Assembly: GCF_000425285.1 (NCBI RefSeq)
Contig: NZ_AUDD01000008.1
Coordinates: 91,417 to 155,416 of the forward strand
Source of the DNA: Acidipropionibacterium jensenii DSM 20535
GTDB lineage: Bacteria > Actinomycetota > Actinomycetes > Propionibacteriales > Propionibacteriaceae
DNA length: 64,000 nt
Direction: 5' to 3'
Shown: positions 55,119-64,000 of the stretch, piece after piece
How the letters are laid out: each line of letters begins with the position of its first letter
Position numbering within the stretch: position 1 is the stretch's first letter
Program-made: the position numbers and the translations under genes
The notes under the pieces: model-generated
Databases searched by the model: none
What the model was told of the DNA's origin: nothing
The model's input: the letters and a program-made list of their open reading frames with translations, nothing else

Positions 55119-58100
55119 GTGGCACGGTCCGACTTCGTTCATCTGCACACCCACACCGAGTACTCGATGCTCGACGGCGCGGCCAGCAACGAGAAGCTCT
55201 TCGCTGAGGTGGCCCGACAGGGGATGCCCGCCGTGGCGATGACCGACCACGGCAACATGTTCGGCGCCTACGAGTTCTTCCAGCTCGCCAAGAAGTACGA
55301 CGGGACCAAGAACCCGCTGGTCAAGCCGATCATCGGGGTGGAGGCCTATGTCGCCCCCAGCAGCCGGTTCTCCAGGGTCCAGGAGTTCTGGGGACGCGGC
55401 CGCGGCCAGCTCGGGGATCCGGACTCCGAGGGCGGCAAGGACGTCTCCGGCGGCGGCCGCTACACCCACATGACGATGTGGGCCAGGAACGCCACCGGAC
55501 TCCACAACCTGTTCAAGACCTCCTCGCTGGCCTCCTACGAGGGCTACTACATGAAGCCGCGGATGGACCGGGAGCTGATCTCCCGCTACGCCGAGGGGGT
55601 GATCGGCTCCACCGGCTGCCCCTCAGGAGAGGTCCAGACCCGGCTGCGACTGGGCCAGTTCGAGGAGGCCTGCGAGGCGGCTGGCGCCTACCAGGAGATC
55701 TTCGGATCCGAGAACTACTTCTGCGAGCTGATGGACCACGGCGTCCCGATCGAGCGCGAGGTGCGCGCCGACCTGCTGAAGCTGGCCGCCAGGTTGGACA
55801 TCCCGCTGCTGGCCACCAACGACTCGCACTACGTCACCGAGGACCAGGCCGACGCCCACGACTCCCTGCTGTGCGTCGGGGTGGGTCGCAACAAGGACGA
55901 CCCCAACCGGTTCCGGTTCAACGGCTCGGGCTACTACATCAAGACCTCCGAGCAGATGAGGCAGCTGTTCCCCGACCATCCCGAGGCCTGCGACAACACC
56001 CTGGCGCTCACCGAGATGATCGAGCCCTACGACGAGGTCTTCAGCTACGTCGACCGGATGCCCCAGTTCGACGTCCCGGAGGGGGAGACCCAGGAGTCCT
56101 GGCTGCGCAAGAAGCTCAAGAAGGGACTCGCCGAGAAGTTCGGACCCAACCCTCCCCAGGCGGTCCTGGAGAGGGTCGAGACAGAGCTGGCGACCATCGA
56201 GCCGCTGGGCTTCTCCTCCTACTTCCTGGTGGTCTCCGACATCTGCGACGCCGCCCGCTCGATGGGGGTCCCGGTGGGGCCGGGCCGAGGTTCGGCGGCC
56301 GGCTCGATGGTCGCCTATCTCACCGGGATCATCCAGATCAACCCGCTGGAGCACGACCTGCTGTTCGAGCGGTTCCTCAACCCGGAGCGGGTCAACCCGC
56401 CCGACATCGACCTGGACTTCGACGACCGCCAGCGCGACCGGGTGATCGACTACGTCACCCACAAGTACGGCGAGGAGTACACCAGCCAGGTCAACACCTT
56501 CGGCAAGATCAAGGCGAAGAACGCCGTCAAGGACGCCAACCGGATTCTCGGCTACCCCTTCGCCCTGGGCGACCGGATCACCAAGGCGATGCCCGCCGAT
56601 GTGATGGGCAAGGGGGTCCCGCTGTCGGGGATCTTCGATCCCGAGCACCCCCGCTACTCGGAGGGGGCCGAGTTCCGCGCCCTCTACGAGGAGAACGGCG
56701 ACGTCCACAAGGTGGTCGACACCGCCAAGGGGATCGAGGGGCTGATCCGCGGCACCGGCGTCCACGCCTGCGCCTTCATCCTGTCCAGCGCCAAACTGCT
56801 CGACCTGGTCCCGATGCACCGCCGCGACAAGGACGGCACCATCATCGCGGGCTTCGCCTATCCCCAGCTCGAGGAGATGGGGCTCATGAAGATGGACTTC
56901 CTGGGCCTGCGCAACCTAGGCATCATGGACCACTGCCTCAAGATCATCCGCGCCAACCGTGGCGAGGAGGTGGACCTGCAGAAGCTCCCGCTGGACGACG
57001 CCAACACCTACTCGCTGCTGGCCCGCGGCGACACCCTCGGCGTCTTCCAGCTCGACGGCACCGCGATGCGCTCCCTGCTGCGCCTGATGGGGCCCACCAA
57101 CTTCGACGACATCATCGCCGTCATCGCGCTGTACCGGCCCGGCCCGATGGGCGCCAACGCGCACATCAACTACGCCGAGCGCAAGAACGGCCGCCAGCCC
57201 ATCACCCCGATCCATCCCGAGCTGAAGGACGCCCTCGACGAGATCCTGGCACCGACCTACCACCTGATCGTCTATCAGGAGCAGATCATGTCGATCGCCC
57301 GCAAGCTGGCGGGCTACACCCTGGGCGGCGCCGACCTGCTGCGCCGGGCGATGGGCAAGAAGAAGAAGTACATCCTGGACGAGAACTTCGTGCCCTTCCA
57401 GGCCGGGATGCGCAAGAACGGCTACTCCGACGAGTCGATCCAGGCGCTGTGGGATGTCATGGTGCCCTTCGCCGGGTACGCCTTCAACAAGTCCCACGCC
57501 GCCGGCTACGGGCTGGTGTCCTACTGGACGGCCTACCTCAAGGCCAACTACCCGGCCGAGTACGGCGCCGCGCTGCTCACCAGCGTCGGCGACGACAAGG
57601 ACAAGATGGCCATGTACCTGGCCGACATGAGGGCCCAGCACATCAAGGTGCTGCCCCCCGACGTCAACGCCTCCTCGTTGGCGTTCACCGCCGTCGGCAC
57701 CGACATCCGTTTCGGGCTCGGCGCCATCCGCAATGTCGGCGAGCACCTGGTCGACTCGATGATCGAGGCCCGCGAGGCGCACGGCCCGGCCCACGACTTC
57801 TTCGAGTTCCTCGACAACATGCCCATCGACGTGTGCAACAAGAGGGCCATCGAGTCCCTCATCAAGGCCGGCGCCTTCGACTCGATGGGCCACTCCCGCC
57901 GCGGCCTGATGAATGTCTACGAGCAGGCGGTGGACGCCGTCATCGACCTCAAGCGCAACGAGGCCAACGGCCAGGACGACCTGTTCGGGATGGGAGGCGG
58001 ATCCGAACCCGCCCAGCTGGGGGTCGAGAGGGTGGTGCCCGAGGAGGACTGGGACCGCCGCACCAAACTCGCCTTCGAGCGCGACATGCTCGGGCTCTAC

Positions 58101-58691
58101 GTCTCCGACCACCCGCTGCACGGCCTGGAGTCGGCCCTGGAGGCCGAACGGGACATCCCGATCGCCAATCTGATCGCCCCCGACGGACCCCGCGAGGGCC
58201 AGTACGAGATCGCCGGAATGGTCACCCAGATCGTCCGGCGGACCACCAAGAACGGTGACATCTGGGCCTCGCTGACCATCGAGGACCTGGATGCCGCGAT
58301 CACCGTCGCCTGCTTCCCGAAGGTCTACCAGCGGGTCGAGCCGCTGCTGGGGGTGGACACCATCCTCAAGATCCGCGGCCGGGTGCGCGAACGTGACGAC
58401 ACCGCCGAGATGGCCGCCTCCGACGTGTGGATCCTCGATCTCACCGAGTCCGGGAACGCACCGGTGACCATCTCGCTGAGATCGGGCCGCTGCACCCCGA
58501 AGGTGGTGGCGGACCTGAGATCGGTGCTGCGCCGCCATCCCGGCGCCTGCGAGGTGCACCTGCAGCTCCAGGAGCCCAGTCGCCAGACCACCGTCTTCCG
58601 GTTGGCGGACGCCCTCAAGGTGACCAGCGACCAACCCCTGATGGCCGACCTCAAGGCCCTGCTCGGGCCCTCCTGCATCCCGGGACGGTGA
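55119..58691 (+). CDS. dnaE: DNA polymerase III alpha subunit
   Basis: 1190 residues. Replicative polymerase. The N-terminal PHP domain opens with SDFVHLHTHTEYSMLDGA; the palm acidic residues are in NPPDIDLDFDDRQRD, preceded by PVGPGRGSAAGSMVAY, and LLRRAMGKKKK and YAFNKSHAAGYGLVSYWTAY are Pol III signatures. An OB-fold (about 1000-1090, VTQIVRRTTKNGDIWASLTIED) and a C-terminal tau-binding region follow. GTG 55119 (VARSDFVH) fits the family N terminus; the longer open frame has no support. A small membrane-protein gene follows 3 nt after the stop. Confidence 0.97.
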   Translation: MARSDFVHLHTHTEYSMLDGAASNEKLFAEVARQGMPAVAMTDHGNMFGAYEFFQLAKKYDGTKNPLVKPIIGVEAYVAPSSRFSRVQEFWGRGRGQLGDPDSEGGKDVSGGGRYTHMTMWARNATGLHNLFKTSSLASYEGYYMKPRMDRELISRYAEGVIGSTGCPSGEVQTRLRLGQFEEACEAAGAYQEIFGSENYFCELMDHGVPIEREVRADLLKLAARLDIPLLATNDSHYVTEDQADAHDSLLCVGVGRNKDDPNRFRFNGSGYYIKTSEQMRQLFPDHPEACDNTLALTEMIEPYDEVFSYVDRMPQFDVPEGETQESWLRKKLKKGLAEKFGPNPPQAVLERVETELATIEPLGFSSYFLVVSDICDAARSMGVPVGPGRGSAAGSMVAYLTGIIQINPLEHDLLFERFLNPERVNPPDIDLDFDDRQRDRVIDYVTHKYGEEYTSQVNTFGKIKAKNAVKDANRILGYPFALGDRITKAMPADVMGKGVPLSGIFDPEHPRYSEGAEFRALYEENGDVHKVVDTAKGIEGLIRGTGVHACAFILSSAKLLDLVPMHRRDKDGTIIAGFAYPQLEEMGLMKMDFLGLRNLGIMDHCLKIIRANRGEEVDLQKLPLDDANTYSLLARGDTLGVFQLDGTAMRSLLRLMGPTNFDDIIAVIALYRPGPMGANAHINYAERKNGRQPITPIHPELKDALDEILAPTYHLIVYQEQIMSIARKLAGYTLGGADLLRRAMGKKKKYILDENFVPFQAGMRKNGYSDESIQALWDVMVPFAGYAFNKSHAAGYGLVSYWTAYLKANYPAEYGAALLTSVGDDKDKMAMYLADMRAQHIKVLPPDVNASSLAFTAVGTDIRFGLGAIRNVGEHLVDSMIEAREAHGPAHDFFEFLDNMPIDVCNKRAIESLIKAGAFDSMGHSRRGLMNVYEQAVDAVIDLKRNEANGQDDLFGMGGGSEPAQLGVERVVPEEDWDRRTKLAFERDMLGLYVSDHPLHGLESALEAERDIPIANLIAPDGPREGQYEIAGMVTQIVRRTTKNGDIWASLTIEDLDAAITVACFPKVYQRVEPLLGVDTILKIRGRVRERDDTAEMAASDVWILDLTESGNAPVTISLRSGRCTPKVVADLRSVLRRHPGACEVHLQLQEPSRQTTVFRLADALKVTSDQPLMADLKALLGPSCIPGR

Positions 58692-58694
58692 CAG

Positions 58695-59375
58695 ATGTCC
58701 ACCTCAAGTGAATCCACCCGTCCCGCGACTCCCTCCAGTCCGCCGGCCCCCCAGCGAGCCAGGGCGGTGGCCTCCACCCATCCCCTGGTGGCCCGCGCCG
58801 CCGACAACGCCCTGCTGCTGCGCCGTATCGTGCTGCTGCTGGGGGTCAGCGTCGTGCTCGGCGGGCTGTCCGGTCTGGTGTGGAACGCCTCCACCAGGCT
58901 GCCGACCTACACCATCGCCTCCGACGGATCGGCCAGCATCACCGAGCGCGGACTGGCCGGGGTGTTCTCCTCCGACGCCGGGTACTGCCTCACCGGGCTG
59001 GTCGCCGGCCTCCTGCTGGGCCTGGTGACCTGGTGGTGGTTCGGCCGCCGGGGCGCCCTGGTGGTGCCGCTGGCCGCCGTCTCGGCCCTGCTGGCCTCCC
59101 TGGTCTGCTGGTGGATCGGCGTGCTGGTCGGTCCCGACGGGTTCGCGGTGCGGATCTCGGGGGCCAGGGCCGGCGACGTCGTCCCGATCGATCTGGCACT
59201 GCGCAGCTGGACGCCCGTGCTGGTGTGGCCCTTCGCCGCCCTGCTGCCGGTGCTGGTGATGTCCCTGCTCGGCTGGGACGCCGCCGAGCGACGGGCCCGG
59301 TCCTCACGTCCGGTTGCACCGGCCGAGGTGACCGCACCCAGAGACGGATCGCAGGTCACCGACCGCGATCACTAA
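58695..59375 (+). CDS. Membrane protein of unknown function (possibly DUF2567-like)
   Basis: 226 residues. A Ser/Pro-rich cytoplasmic N terminus is followed by about four helices (about 40-62, 95-115, 118-145, 174-200), the first and second separated by a ~30-residue extracytoplasmic loop. Layout resembles actinobacterial DUF2567-type proteins; this is a weak resemblance. Starts 3 nt after the dnaE stop, so cotranscribed with it. Its TAA is part of the TAAGCT -10 box of hisD. Confidence 0.65.
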   Translation: MSTSSESTRPATPSSPPAPQRARAVASTHPLVARAADNALLLRRIVLLLGVSVVLGGLSGLVWNASTRLPTYTIASDGSASITERGLAGVFSSDAGYCLTGLVAGLLLGLVTWWWFGRRGALVVPLAAVSALLASLVCWWIGVLVGPDGFAVRISGARAGDVVPIDLALRSWTPVLVWPFAALLPVLVMSLLGWDAAERRARSSRPVAPAEVTAPRDGSQVTDRDH

Positions 59376-59378
59376 GCT
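59373..59378 (+). promoter_or_regulatory. Candidate -10 box of the hisDCBH cluster
   Basis: TAAGCT overlapping the upstream stop codon, then 6 nt and the hisD GTG (59385). No Shine-Dalgarno; leaderless geometry. Confidence 0.5.
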
Positions 59379-59384
59379 GGTGAT

Positions 59385-60689
59385 GTGATTCGCACCGTGG
59401 ACCTCACCGACACCGACCCAGACGACTACCGGACCATCGTGCCCCGTGCCGATGTGGACGTCGACTCGGCCATGACGGCCGTCGTCGACGTCTGCCATCA
59501 GGTGCGCACCCGGGGCGAACAGGCGCTGCGCGAGTTCAGCGCCAAGTTCGACCACGTCGAACCCGAGTCGCTGAGGGTCCCGGTCGACGCCCTGGCCCGA
59601 GCCGCCGAGGAGCTCAGCCCCACCCTCCGATCCGCCTTCACCGAGTCCATCCGACGCCGCCGGGAGGTGTGCGAGGAGGCCGAGCTGGAGACCTCCTCGG
59701 CCCCGGTGGAACTGGCCCCGGGAGCCGAGGTCAGCCAGCGCATCATCCCGGTCGAGAGGGTCGGCCTCTACGTTCCGGGCGGGTTCGCCCCGCTCGCCTC
59801 CAGCGTCATCATGAACGTCGTCCCCGCCCAGGTGGCCGGGGTCTCCTCGATCGCGGTGGCCTCCCCGCCCCAGGCGGAGTTCGGCGGGCTGCCGCACCCC
59901 AACATCCTCGCTCTGTGCGAGATCCTCGGCATCGACGAGGTCTACGCAGTGGGCGGCGCCCAGGCGATCGCGATGTTCGCCTACGGGGTGCCGAACCTGT
60001 GTCCCCGCGTCGACATGGTCACCGGACCCGGCAATGTCTTCGTGGTGGCCGCCAAGCGCCACCTGCGCGGGGTGGTCGGCATCGACTCGGAGGCCGGTCC
60101 CACCGAGATCGCCATCCTGGCAGACCAGACCGCGGACCCGCGCTTCGTGGCCGCCGATCTCATGAGCCAGGCCGAGCACGACCCGCTGGCCGCCGCCGTG
60201 CTGGTCACCGACTCGCCGCAGCTGGCCGACAGGGTCCGCGAGGAGCTGGAGCCGATGGTCGCGGCCACCCTGCACACCGACCGGATCCGCACCTCGCTGG
60301 GCTCCGAGCAGTCGGCGATCGTGCTGGTCCGAGACATCGACCAGGGTCTGGCGGTCGTCGACGGATACGGGTCCGAGCACCTGGAGATCCAGACCGCCGA
60401 CGCCGAGAAGGTGGCCGCCCGGGTGCACAACGCCGGGGCGATCTTCGTCGGCCCCTGGTCCCCGGTCTCGCTGGGGGACTACTCGGCCGGCTCCACCCAC
60501 GTGCTGCCCACCGCCGGCTCGGCGGCCTACTCCTCGGGACTGTCGGTGCGCAGCTTCATGAAGGCGGTCCACGTCATCCACTACGACAAGCAGGGCCTGG
60601 ACCAGCTCTCGGCCCCCGTGGAGGCCTTCGCGCTCGCCGAGAACCTCCCCGGCCACGCCAACGCCATCACCGTCAGGAGGGGCCGATGA
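59385..60689 (+). CDS. hisD: Histidinol dehydrogenase
   Basis: 434 residues. NAD- and zinc-dependent enzyme for the last two steps of histidine synthesis. [19 protein letters not shown], the NAD-site [12 protein letters not shown], the zinc/catalytic segments [10 protein letters not shown] and GYGSEHLEI, and GSTHVLPT (catalytic His) are present. First gene of hisDCBH; overlaps hisC by 4 nt (ATGA). Confidence 0.96.
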   Translation: MIRTVDLTDTDPDDYRTIVPRADVDVDSAMTAVVDVCHQVRTRGEQALREFSAKFDHVEPESLRVPVDALARAAEELSPTLRSAFTESIRRRREVCEEAELETSSAPVELAPGAEVSQRIIPVERVGLYVPGGFAPLASSVIMNVVPAQVAGVSSIAVASPPQAEFGGLPHPNILALCEILGIDEVYAVGGAQAIAMFAYGVPNLCPRVDMVTGPGNVFVVAAKRHLRGVVGIDSEAGPTEIAILADQTADPRFVAADLMSQAEHDPLAAAVLVTDSPQLADRVREELEPMVAATLHTDRIRTSLGSEQSAIVLVRDIDQGLAVVDGYGSEHLEIQTADAEKVAARVHNAGAIFVGPWSPVSLGDYSAGSTHVLPTAGSAAYSSGLSVRSFMKAVHVIHYDKQGLDQLSAPVEAFALAENLPGHANAITVRRGR

Positions 60690-61885
60690 GTTCCGACGCC
60701 GTGCCCACCGCCATCGCCCGGGTGAACCCGATCACCCTGGCCGAGCTGCCGTTGCGCCCCGAACTGGTGGGGGAGGAGCCCTACGGCGCCCCCCAGCTGG
60801 ACGTCCCGGTCTGTCTCAACGTCAACGAGAACCCCTACCCGCCCTCCGAGGCGGTGCGTCGCGACATGGCCCACGAGGTGGCCAGACAGGCCGCCGGGCT
60901 CAACCGCTACCCCGACCGCGAGGCGACCGGGCTGCGCACCGATCTGGCCGAGTACATCGGGTTCGGGGTGGGGGCCGACCAGGTCTGGCCGGCCAACGGC
61001 TCCAACGAGGTGATGACCCAGATCCTCCAGGCCTTCGGCGGGCCGGGTCGCACCCTGCTGACCTTCACCCCCACCTACTCGATGTATCCCGAGTACGCCC
61101 GCAACACCCACACCGACTACGTCACCGTCCCCCGCGACGAGTACTTCGGCCTGGACGCCGAGCGGGTCCTCACCGCGATCCGGGATGTCAGGGCCGATGT
61201 GGTCCTCATCACCACCCCCAACAATCCGACCGGCACCGCCACCCCGGTGGCCGTCATCGACGAGGTGTGCGCCGGGACCGACGCCATCGTGGTGGTCGAC
61301 GAGGCCTACCAGGAGTTCAACGACACCCCCGAGGACTCCGCGATCGCCCTGCTGCCCAAGTACGGCCGACTGATCGTGGTGCGCACCCTGTCGAAGGCCT
61401 TCGCGCTGGCCGGCGGCCGGGTCGGCTACGCGGTCGCCGCCCCCGCCGTGATCGACGCGCTGCGGATCGTCCGGCTGCCCTACCACCTGTCGGCGACCAC
61501 CCAGACCGTCGCCCGGGTGGCTCTGCGGCACGCCCCCGAGATGCTGGCCAGGGTGGACGAGCTGCGCGAGACCCGGGCCGGGATGGAGGAGTGGCTGCGA
61601 ATGCGCGGCTTCGCCGTGGTGCCCAGCCAGTCCAACTTCCTGCTCTTCGGACGATTCGTCGACCGCCACGCGGTGTGGGCCGAGTTCCTCGAGCACGGCG
61701 TCCTGATCCGCGAGGTCGGCCCCGAGGGGTACCTGCGGGTGTGCGCCGGTACCCCCGCCGAGGTCGACGCCTTCCAGCGCGCGGTCCTGGAGATCGCACC
61801 CCACGCCGAGATGATGAAGGTCGCCGACTCAGAGGCGATCAGCTCCAAGAAACATGTCCGCACCTCCTCCCAGGGACGGTCCTGA
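60686..61885 (+). CDS. hisC: Histidinol-phosphate aminotransferase
   Basis: 399 residues. Fold-type I PLP aminotransferase. [11 protein letters not shown] opening, [22 protein letters not shown] Lys237 in [15 protein letters not shown]. The C-terminal ~25 residues ([17 protein letters not shown]...) extend past the usual end. ATG overlaps hisD; TGATG overlap with hisB. Confidence 0.95.
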   Translation: MSSDAVPTAIARVNPITLAELPLRPELVGEEPYGAPQLDVPVCLNVNENPYPPSEAVRRDMAHEVARQAAGLNRYPDREATGLRTDLAEYIGFGVGADQVWPANGSNEVMTQILQAFGGPGRTLLTFTPTYSMYPEYARNTHTDYVTVPRDEYFGLDAERVLTAIRDVRADVVLITTPNNPTGTATPVAVIDEVCAGTDAIVVVDEAYQEFNDTPEDSAIALLPKYGRLIVVRTLSKAFALAGGRVGYAVAAPAVIDALRIVRLPYHLSATTQTVARVALRHAPEMLARVDELRETRAGMEEWLRMRGFAVVPSQSNFLLFGRFVDRHAVWAEFLEHGVLIREVGPEGYLRVCAGTPAEVDAFQRAVLEIAPHAEMMKVADSEAISSKKHVRTSSQGRS

Positions 61886-62502
61886 TGAGTCGCACAGCAC
61901 ACGTGGTCCGCAACACCTCGGAGTCCCAGGTCGACGTCTCGATCGATCTGGACGGCACCGGTGAGTCGACCATCTCGACCGGGGTGGGGTTCTACGACCA
62001 CATGCTCACCGCCCTGTCGAAGCACTCCGGGATCGACATGCGGATCCGCACCACCGGGGACCTGGAGATCGACGGCCACCACAGCATCGAGGACACCGCC
62101 ATCGCGCTGGGTCAGGCGATCGGTGAGGCGCTGGGGGACAAGGCCGGCATCACCCGCTTCGGGGACGCCACCGTCCCCCTGGACGAGGCGCTGGCCCAGT
62201 GCGTCGTCGACGTCGCCGGTCGACCCTATGTGGTGTGCAGCGGGGAGCCGGAGTCCCAGGTCACCGTGCGGATCGGCGGATCCGGGGTGGCCTACCAGGG
62301 GTCGATGACCTACCACGTGGTGGAGTCCCTGGCCACCAATGCCGGGCTGTGCGTGCACCTGCGACTGCTCGCCGGACGCGACCCGCACCACATCTGCGAG
62401 GCCCAGTACAAGGCCCTGGCGCGGGCTCTGCGGATCGCCCTGGCCCCCGACCCCAGGATGGCCGGGCGGATACCCAGCACCAAGGGCACCCTCAACGCCT
62501 GA
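61885..62502 (+). CDS. hisB: Imidazoleglycerol-phosphate dehydratase
   Basis: 205 residues. Monofunctional Mn-dependent dehydratase. The two repeats carry the metal motifs FYDHMLTAL ... [10 protein letters not shown] and [12 protein letters not shown] ... [10 protein letters not shown]. The ATG shares one base with the hisC stop. The last codons AACGCCTGA are part of a sequence repeated twice more downstream. Confidence 0.96.
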   Translation: MSRTAHVVRNTSESQVDVSIDLDGTGESTISTGVGFYDHMLTALSKHSGIDMRIRTTGDLEIDGHHSIEDTAIALGQAIGEALGDKAGITRFGDATVPLDEALAQCVVDVAGRPYVVCSGEPESQVTVRIGGSGVAYQGSMTYHVVESLATNAGLCVHLRLLAGRDPHHICEAQYKALARALRIALAPDPRMAGRIPSTKGTLNA

Positions 62503-62540
62503 ACAAGGCCCAACGCCTGAAACAACGCTCAACGCCTGAA
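62493..62540 (+). repeat. Three copies of CAACGCCTGAA at the hisB 3' end
   Basis: Copies at 62493, 62511 and 62530, spaced 18 and 19 bp. The first contains the last two hisB codons and its stop; the others are noncoding. Probably a small tandem duplication of the gene end in the 91-bp hisB-hisH gap. Confidence 0.8.
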
Positions 62541-62593
62541 CCGTGCCCGGGGCCCCTGTCGGGCCGCCCCACAGATGTCACAGGAGGTAACTC

Positions 62594-63220
62594 ATGACCG
62601 CGGTGGTGAGAGTCGGGGTCATCGACCACGGCTCGGGGAACCTGCACTCGGCCTGCCGGGCGCTGTCCCGGGCCGGCGCCGAAGTGGTGCTGTCCTCGGC
62701 CGTCGACGAGCTGGAGCGCACCGACGCCCTGGTGCTGCCCGGGGTCGGCGCGCTGGCCTCCTGCATGGCCGGACTGCGGGCGATGGGAGGCGACGAACTG
62801 GCGGCCGGCTGGGTCGACGCCGGACGTCACCTGCTGGGCATCTGCGTGGGTCACCAGATGCTCTTCGAGGACGGCGAGGAGCGCGACCAACCGGTCGGAT
62901 GCCTCGGGCTGCTGCCCGGATCGGTGAGCATGCTGCCCGCCGAGAGACTGCCGCACATGGGATGGAACACCGTCACGCCGTGCCCCGGCAGCCGGCTGTT
63001 CGCCGGCATCGAGGACCAGCGGTTCTACTTCGTGCACTCCTACGGGGTGCTGGTCGACTCACCGCACACCGGGATCACCACCTGCCGCCACCAGGACGCC
63101 GAGTTCGTGGCGGCCACCGAGCTCGGCCCGATCTGCTCCACCCAGTTCCACCCCGAGAAGTCCGGGGCGGCCGGCGCCCGACTGCTGAGGAACTGGCTGG
63201 ACCTCCTCGACGAGGACTGA
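62594..63220 (+). CDS. hisH: Imidazole glycerol phosphate synthase, glutaminase subunit
   Basis: 208 residues. Class I glutamine amidotransferase that feeds ammonia to HisF. VIDHGSGNLHSA opening; triad Cys84 in LGICVGHQ, His186 and Glu188 in TQFHPEKSG. RBS AGGAGGTAA 5 nt before the ATG. HisA and HisF genes, usually next, are not reached: an insertion-sequence transposase lies immediately downstream on the opposite strand. Confidence 0.95.
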   Translation: MTAVVRVGVIDHGSGNLHSACRALSRAGAEVVLSSAVDELERTDALVLPGVGALASCMAGLRAMGGDELAAGWVDAGRHLLGICVGHQMLFEDGEERDQPVGCLGLLPGSVSMLPAERLPHMGWNTVTPCPGSRLFAGIEDQRFYFVHSYGVLVDSPHTGITTCRHQDAEFVAATELGPICSTQFHPEKSGAAGARLLRNWLDLLDED

Positions 63221-63235
63221 GCCCTGATCCACCGT

Positions 63236-63376
63236 TTTGGGGTGGGCGGGTTGGCTGATCCGGCTGGTGGGCTTGTCGGGGTGGTGTGGGCGTGGGTGGT
63301 TCTCCGACCGCTGGTGTCGGCTTGTCCTGTGGGGTCCTCGGGGTTGGGCCCGGGTGGGGCTGGGGCGGGTGGGTGG
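63236..63376. other. G/T-skewed, G-run-rich stretch between hisH and the transposase
   Basis: Plus strand is almost free of A and contains many G runs. Between 63340 and 63376 at least six runs of 3-4 G are separated by 1-3 nt, a potential G-quadruplex. It presumably belongs to the terminal noncoding part of the insertion sequence; the end inverted repeat could not be fixed because the other end is outside the window. Confidence 0.5.
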
Positions 63377-64000
63377 TCAGGCCGCTTGGGGTGGGCCTGT
63401 GCCGGTGGCGTAGGCACACAGGGTCATGAACTCCTGCTGCCAGGGCCAGTGGGTGGGGTAGTGCAGGAAGCGACGCCTGGAGTGGCGGGCGAGGCGGGCG
63501 GTAATCATGGTGACCCGGATACGCAGGGTGGACATACGCGCTGTGCTCATGCCCGCCGCGTGGGCGGCGGCCCGGGAGATGTTGAAGGCGAGGACGGCCA
63601 ACTGGAGCCAAGCGGCGTTGGCGGTGAAGCGGCCTGAGGGCAGGTGGGCCAGGGCGTTGCCCTTCAGCTCGGCCATGACTTGTTCGATGATGGCGTGTCC
63701 CCGATGGCGCTCATCGGCTTGAATCATGGGGAGGGGGGAGTTGGTGATGAGGGGGTGGTACCTGTACGTGTCGAAGAGTTCCCCCTGATCCGCATGAGCT
63801 GTCGGGTTCAGCCGTTTGACGCGTCGTACGACGAGCCTGCAGGTGACCTGGTCCTCCTTGGGATGGGACGTGAATGCGGTGAAAGGGACTTCTGCGACCT
63901 CAGCGTCACTGATCCACTCACCGGTGTCTTCTTCGAAGACGGCGTCGGTGTAGTGGATCCCCACCCAGGCATCTTCGCGGATCGCGCTGATGGCTCGGGT
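63377..64000 (-). mobile_element. IS1380-like transposase, C-terminal part (gene continues past the window)
   Basis: About 208 residues visible, in frame from the window edge (TRAISAIREDAWVGIHYTD) to the stop at 63377. The pattern EVAEVPFTAFTSHPKEDQVTCRLVVRRVKR, ADERHRGHAIIEQVMAELKG and NAAWLQLAVLAFNISRAA is that of IS1380-family DDE transposases, in which the last acidic residue lies in the IEQVMAELK region. No frameshift or stop is visible in this part. It is inserted just after hisH, facing the his genes, and is the only mobile gene in the window. Family call is from remembered motifs. Confidence 0.82.

Overview
The window is about 64 kb of very GC-rich chromosome. Gene content, GTG starts, TANNNT-type -10 boxes and gene order (hisI-trpE-trpO-trpC-trpB-trpA-lgt, DUF3000-rnd facing dxs, GlgE-type glucan metabolism, two-subunit glutamate synthase) point to an actinobacterium, most like the Propionibacteriaceae. 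The species cannot be fixed from sequence reading alone. Almost everything is core metabolism and information processing. I see no prophage, CRISPR array, defence island or secondary-metabolite cluster; the only mobile element is a partial transposase at the right edge.

Layout. 1-5.0 kb: the 3' end of dxs meets rnd-DUF3000 tail to tail, followed by msrB and a CbiX-like protein. 5.0-5.5 kb: four tRNA genes (Gly, Cys and Val on minus; a second Val on plus). 5.7-15.5 kb: carbohydrate genes, namely a broken GH32 sucrase, phosphoglucomutase, a CnoX-like thioredoxin/TPR protein, a beta-phosphoglucomutase coupled to a GH65 disaccharide phosphorylase, and a PTS EIIBCA gene split by a frameshift. 15.5-25 kb: glucan metabolism, with glgE-glgB divergent from glgP and glgX convergent with glgP. 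25.1-28.8 kb: cysteine desulfurase, mnmA, a MetE-like protein and a small membrane protein. 28.8-31.6 kb: a TPP riboswitch and an ABC importer for a thiamine precursor. 31.6-36.3 kb: a membrane protein, an ACT-domain protein and gatCAB. 36.4-40.7 kb: an NCS2 purine/uracil permease, a Tat-exported amidase and a TIGR03085-type protein. 40.8-47.7 kb: the hisI-trp-lgt cluster. 47.9-53.9 kb: gltBD. 54-59.4 kb: two small membrane-protein genes, dnaE and another membrane protein. 59.4-63.2 kb: hisDCBH, then an IS1380-like transposase where hisA would be expected.

How the genes work together. Glucose-1-phosphate links PGM, GlgP, GlgX, GlgE/GlgB and the GH65/beta-PGM pair, so 5.7-25 kb is largely a disaccharide-in, glucan-storage-and-recovery block. 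Glutamate synthase supplies nitrogen next to the Trp and His pathways. Cysteine desulfurase probably supplies sulfur to MnmA. The ThiXYZ-type importer is placed under TPP control.

The observations most worth checking are: two sugar genes each broken by one apparent base change (TGA in GH32 at 6043-6045; extra G in the PTS gene at 13771-13774); a set of at least eight genes whose start codon lies 6-7 nt after a TANNNT-like box with no Shine-Dalgarno sequence, which suggests leaderless mRNAs; a 96-bp convergent coding overlap of dxs and rnd; a 7-codon upstream ORF between the TPP riboswitch and its ABC operon; and a GTAAC-N6-GTAAC box upstream of gltB. I did not find a convincing undescribed multi-gene system. 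No stretch longer than about 200 bases lacks a gene.
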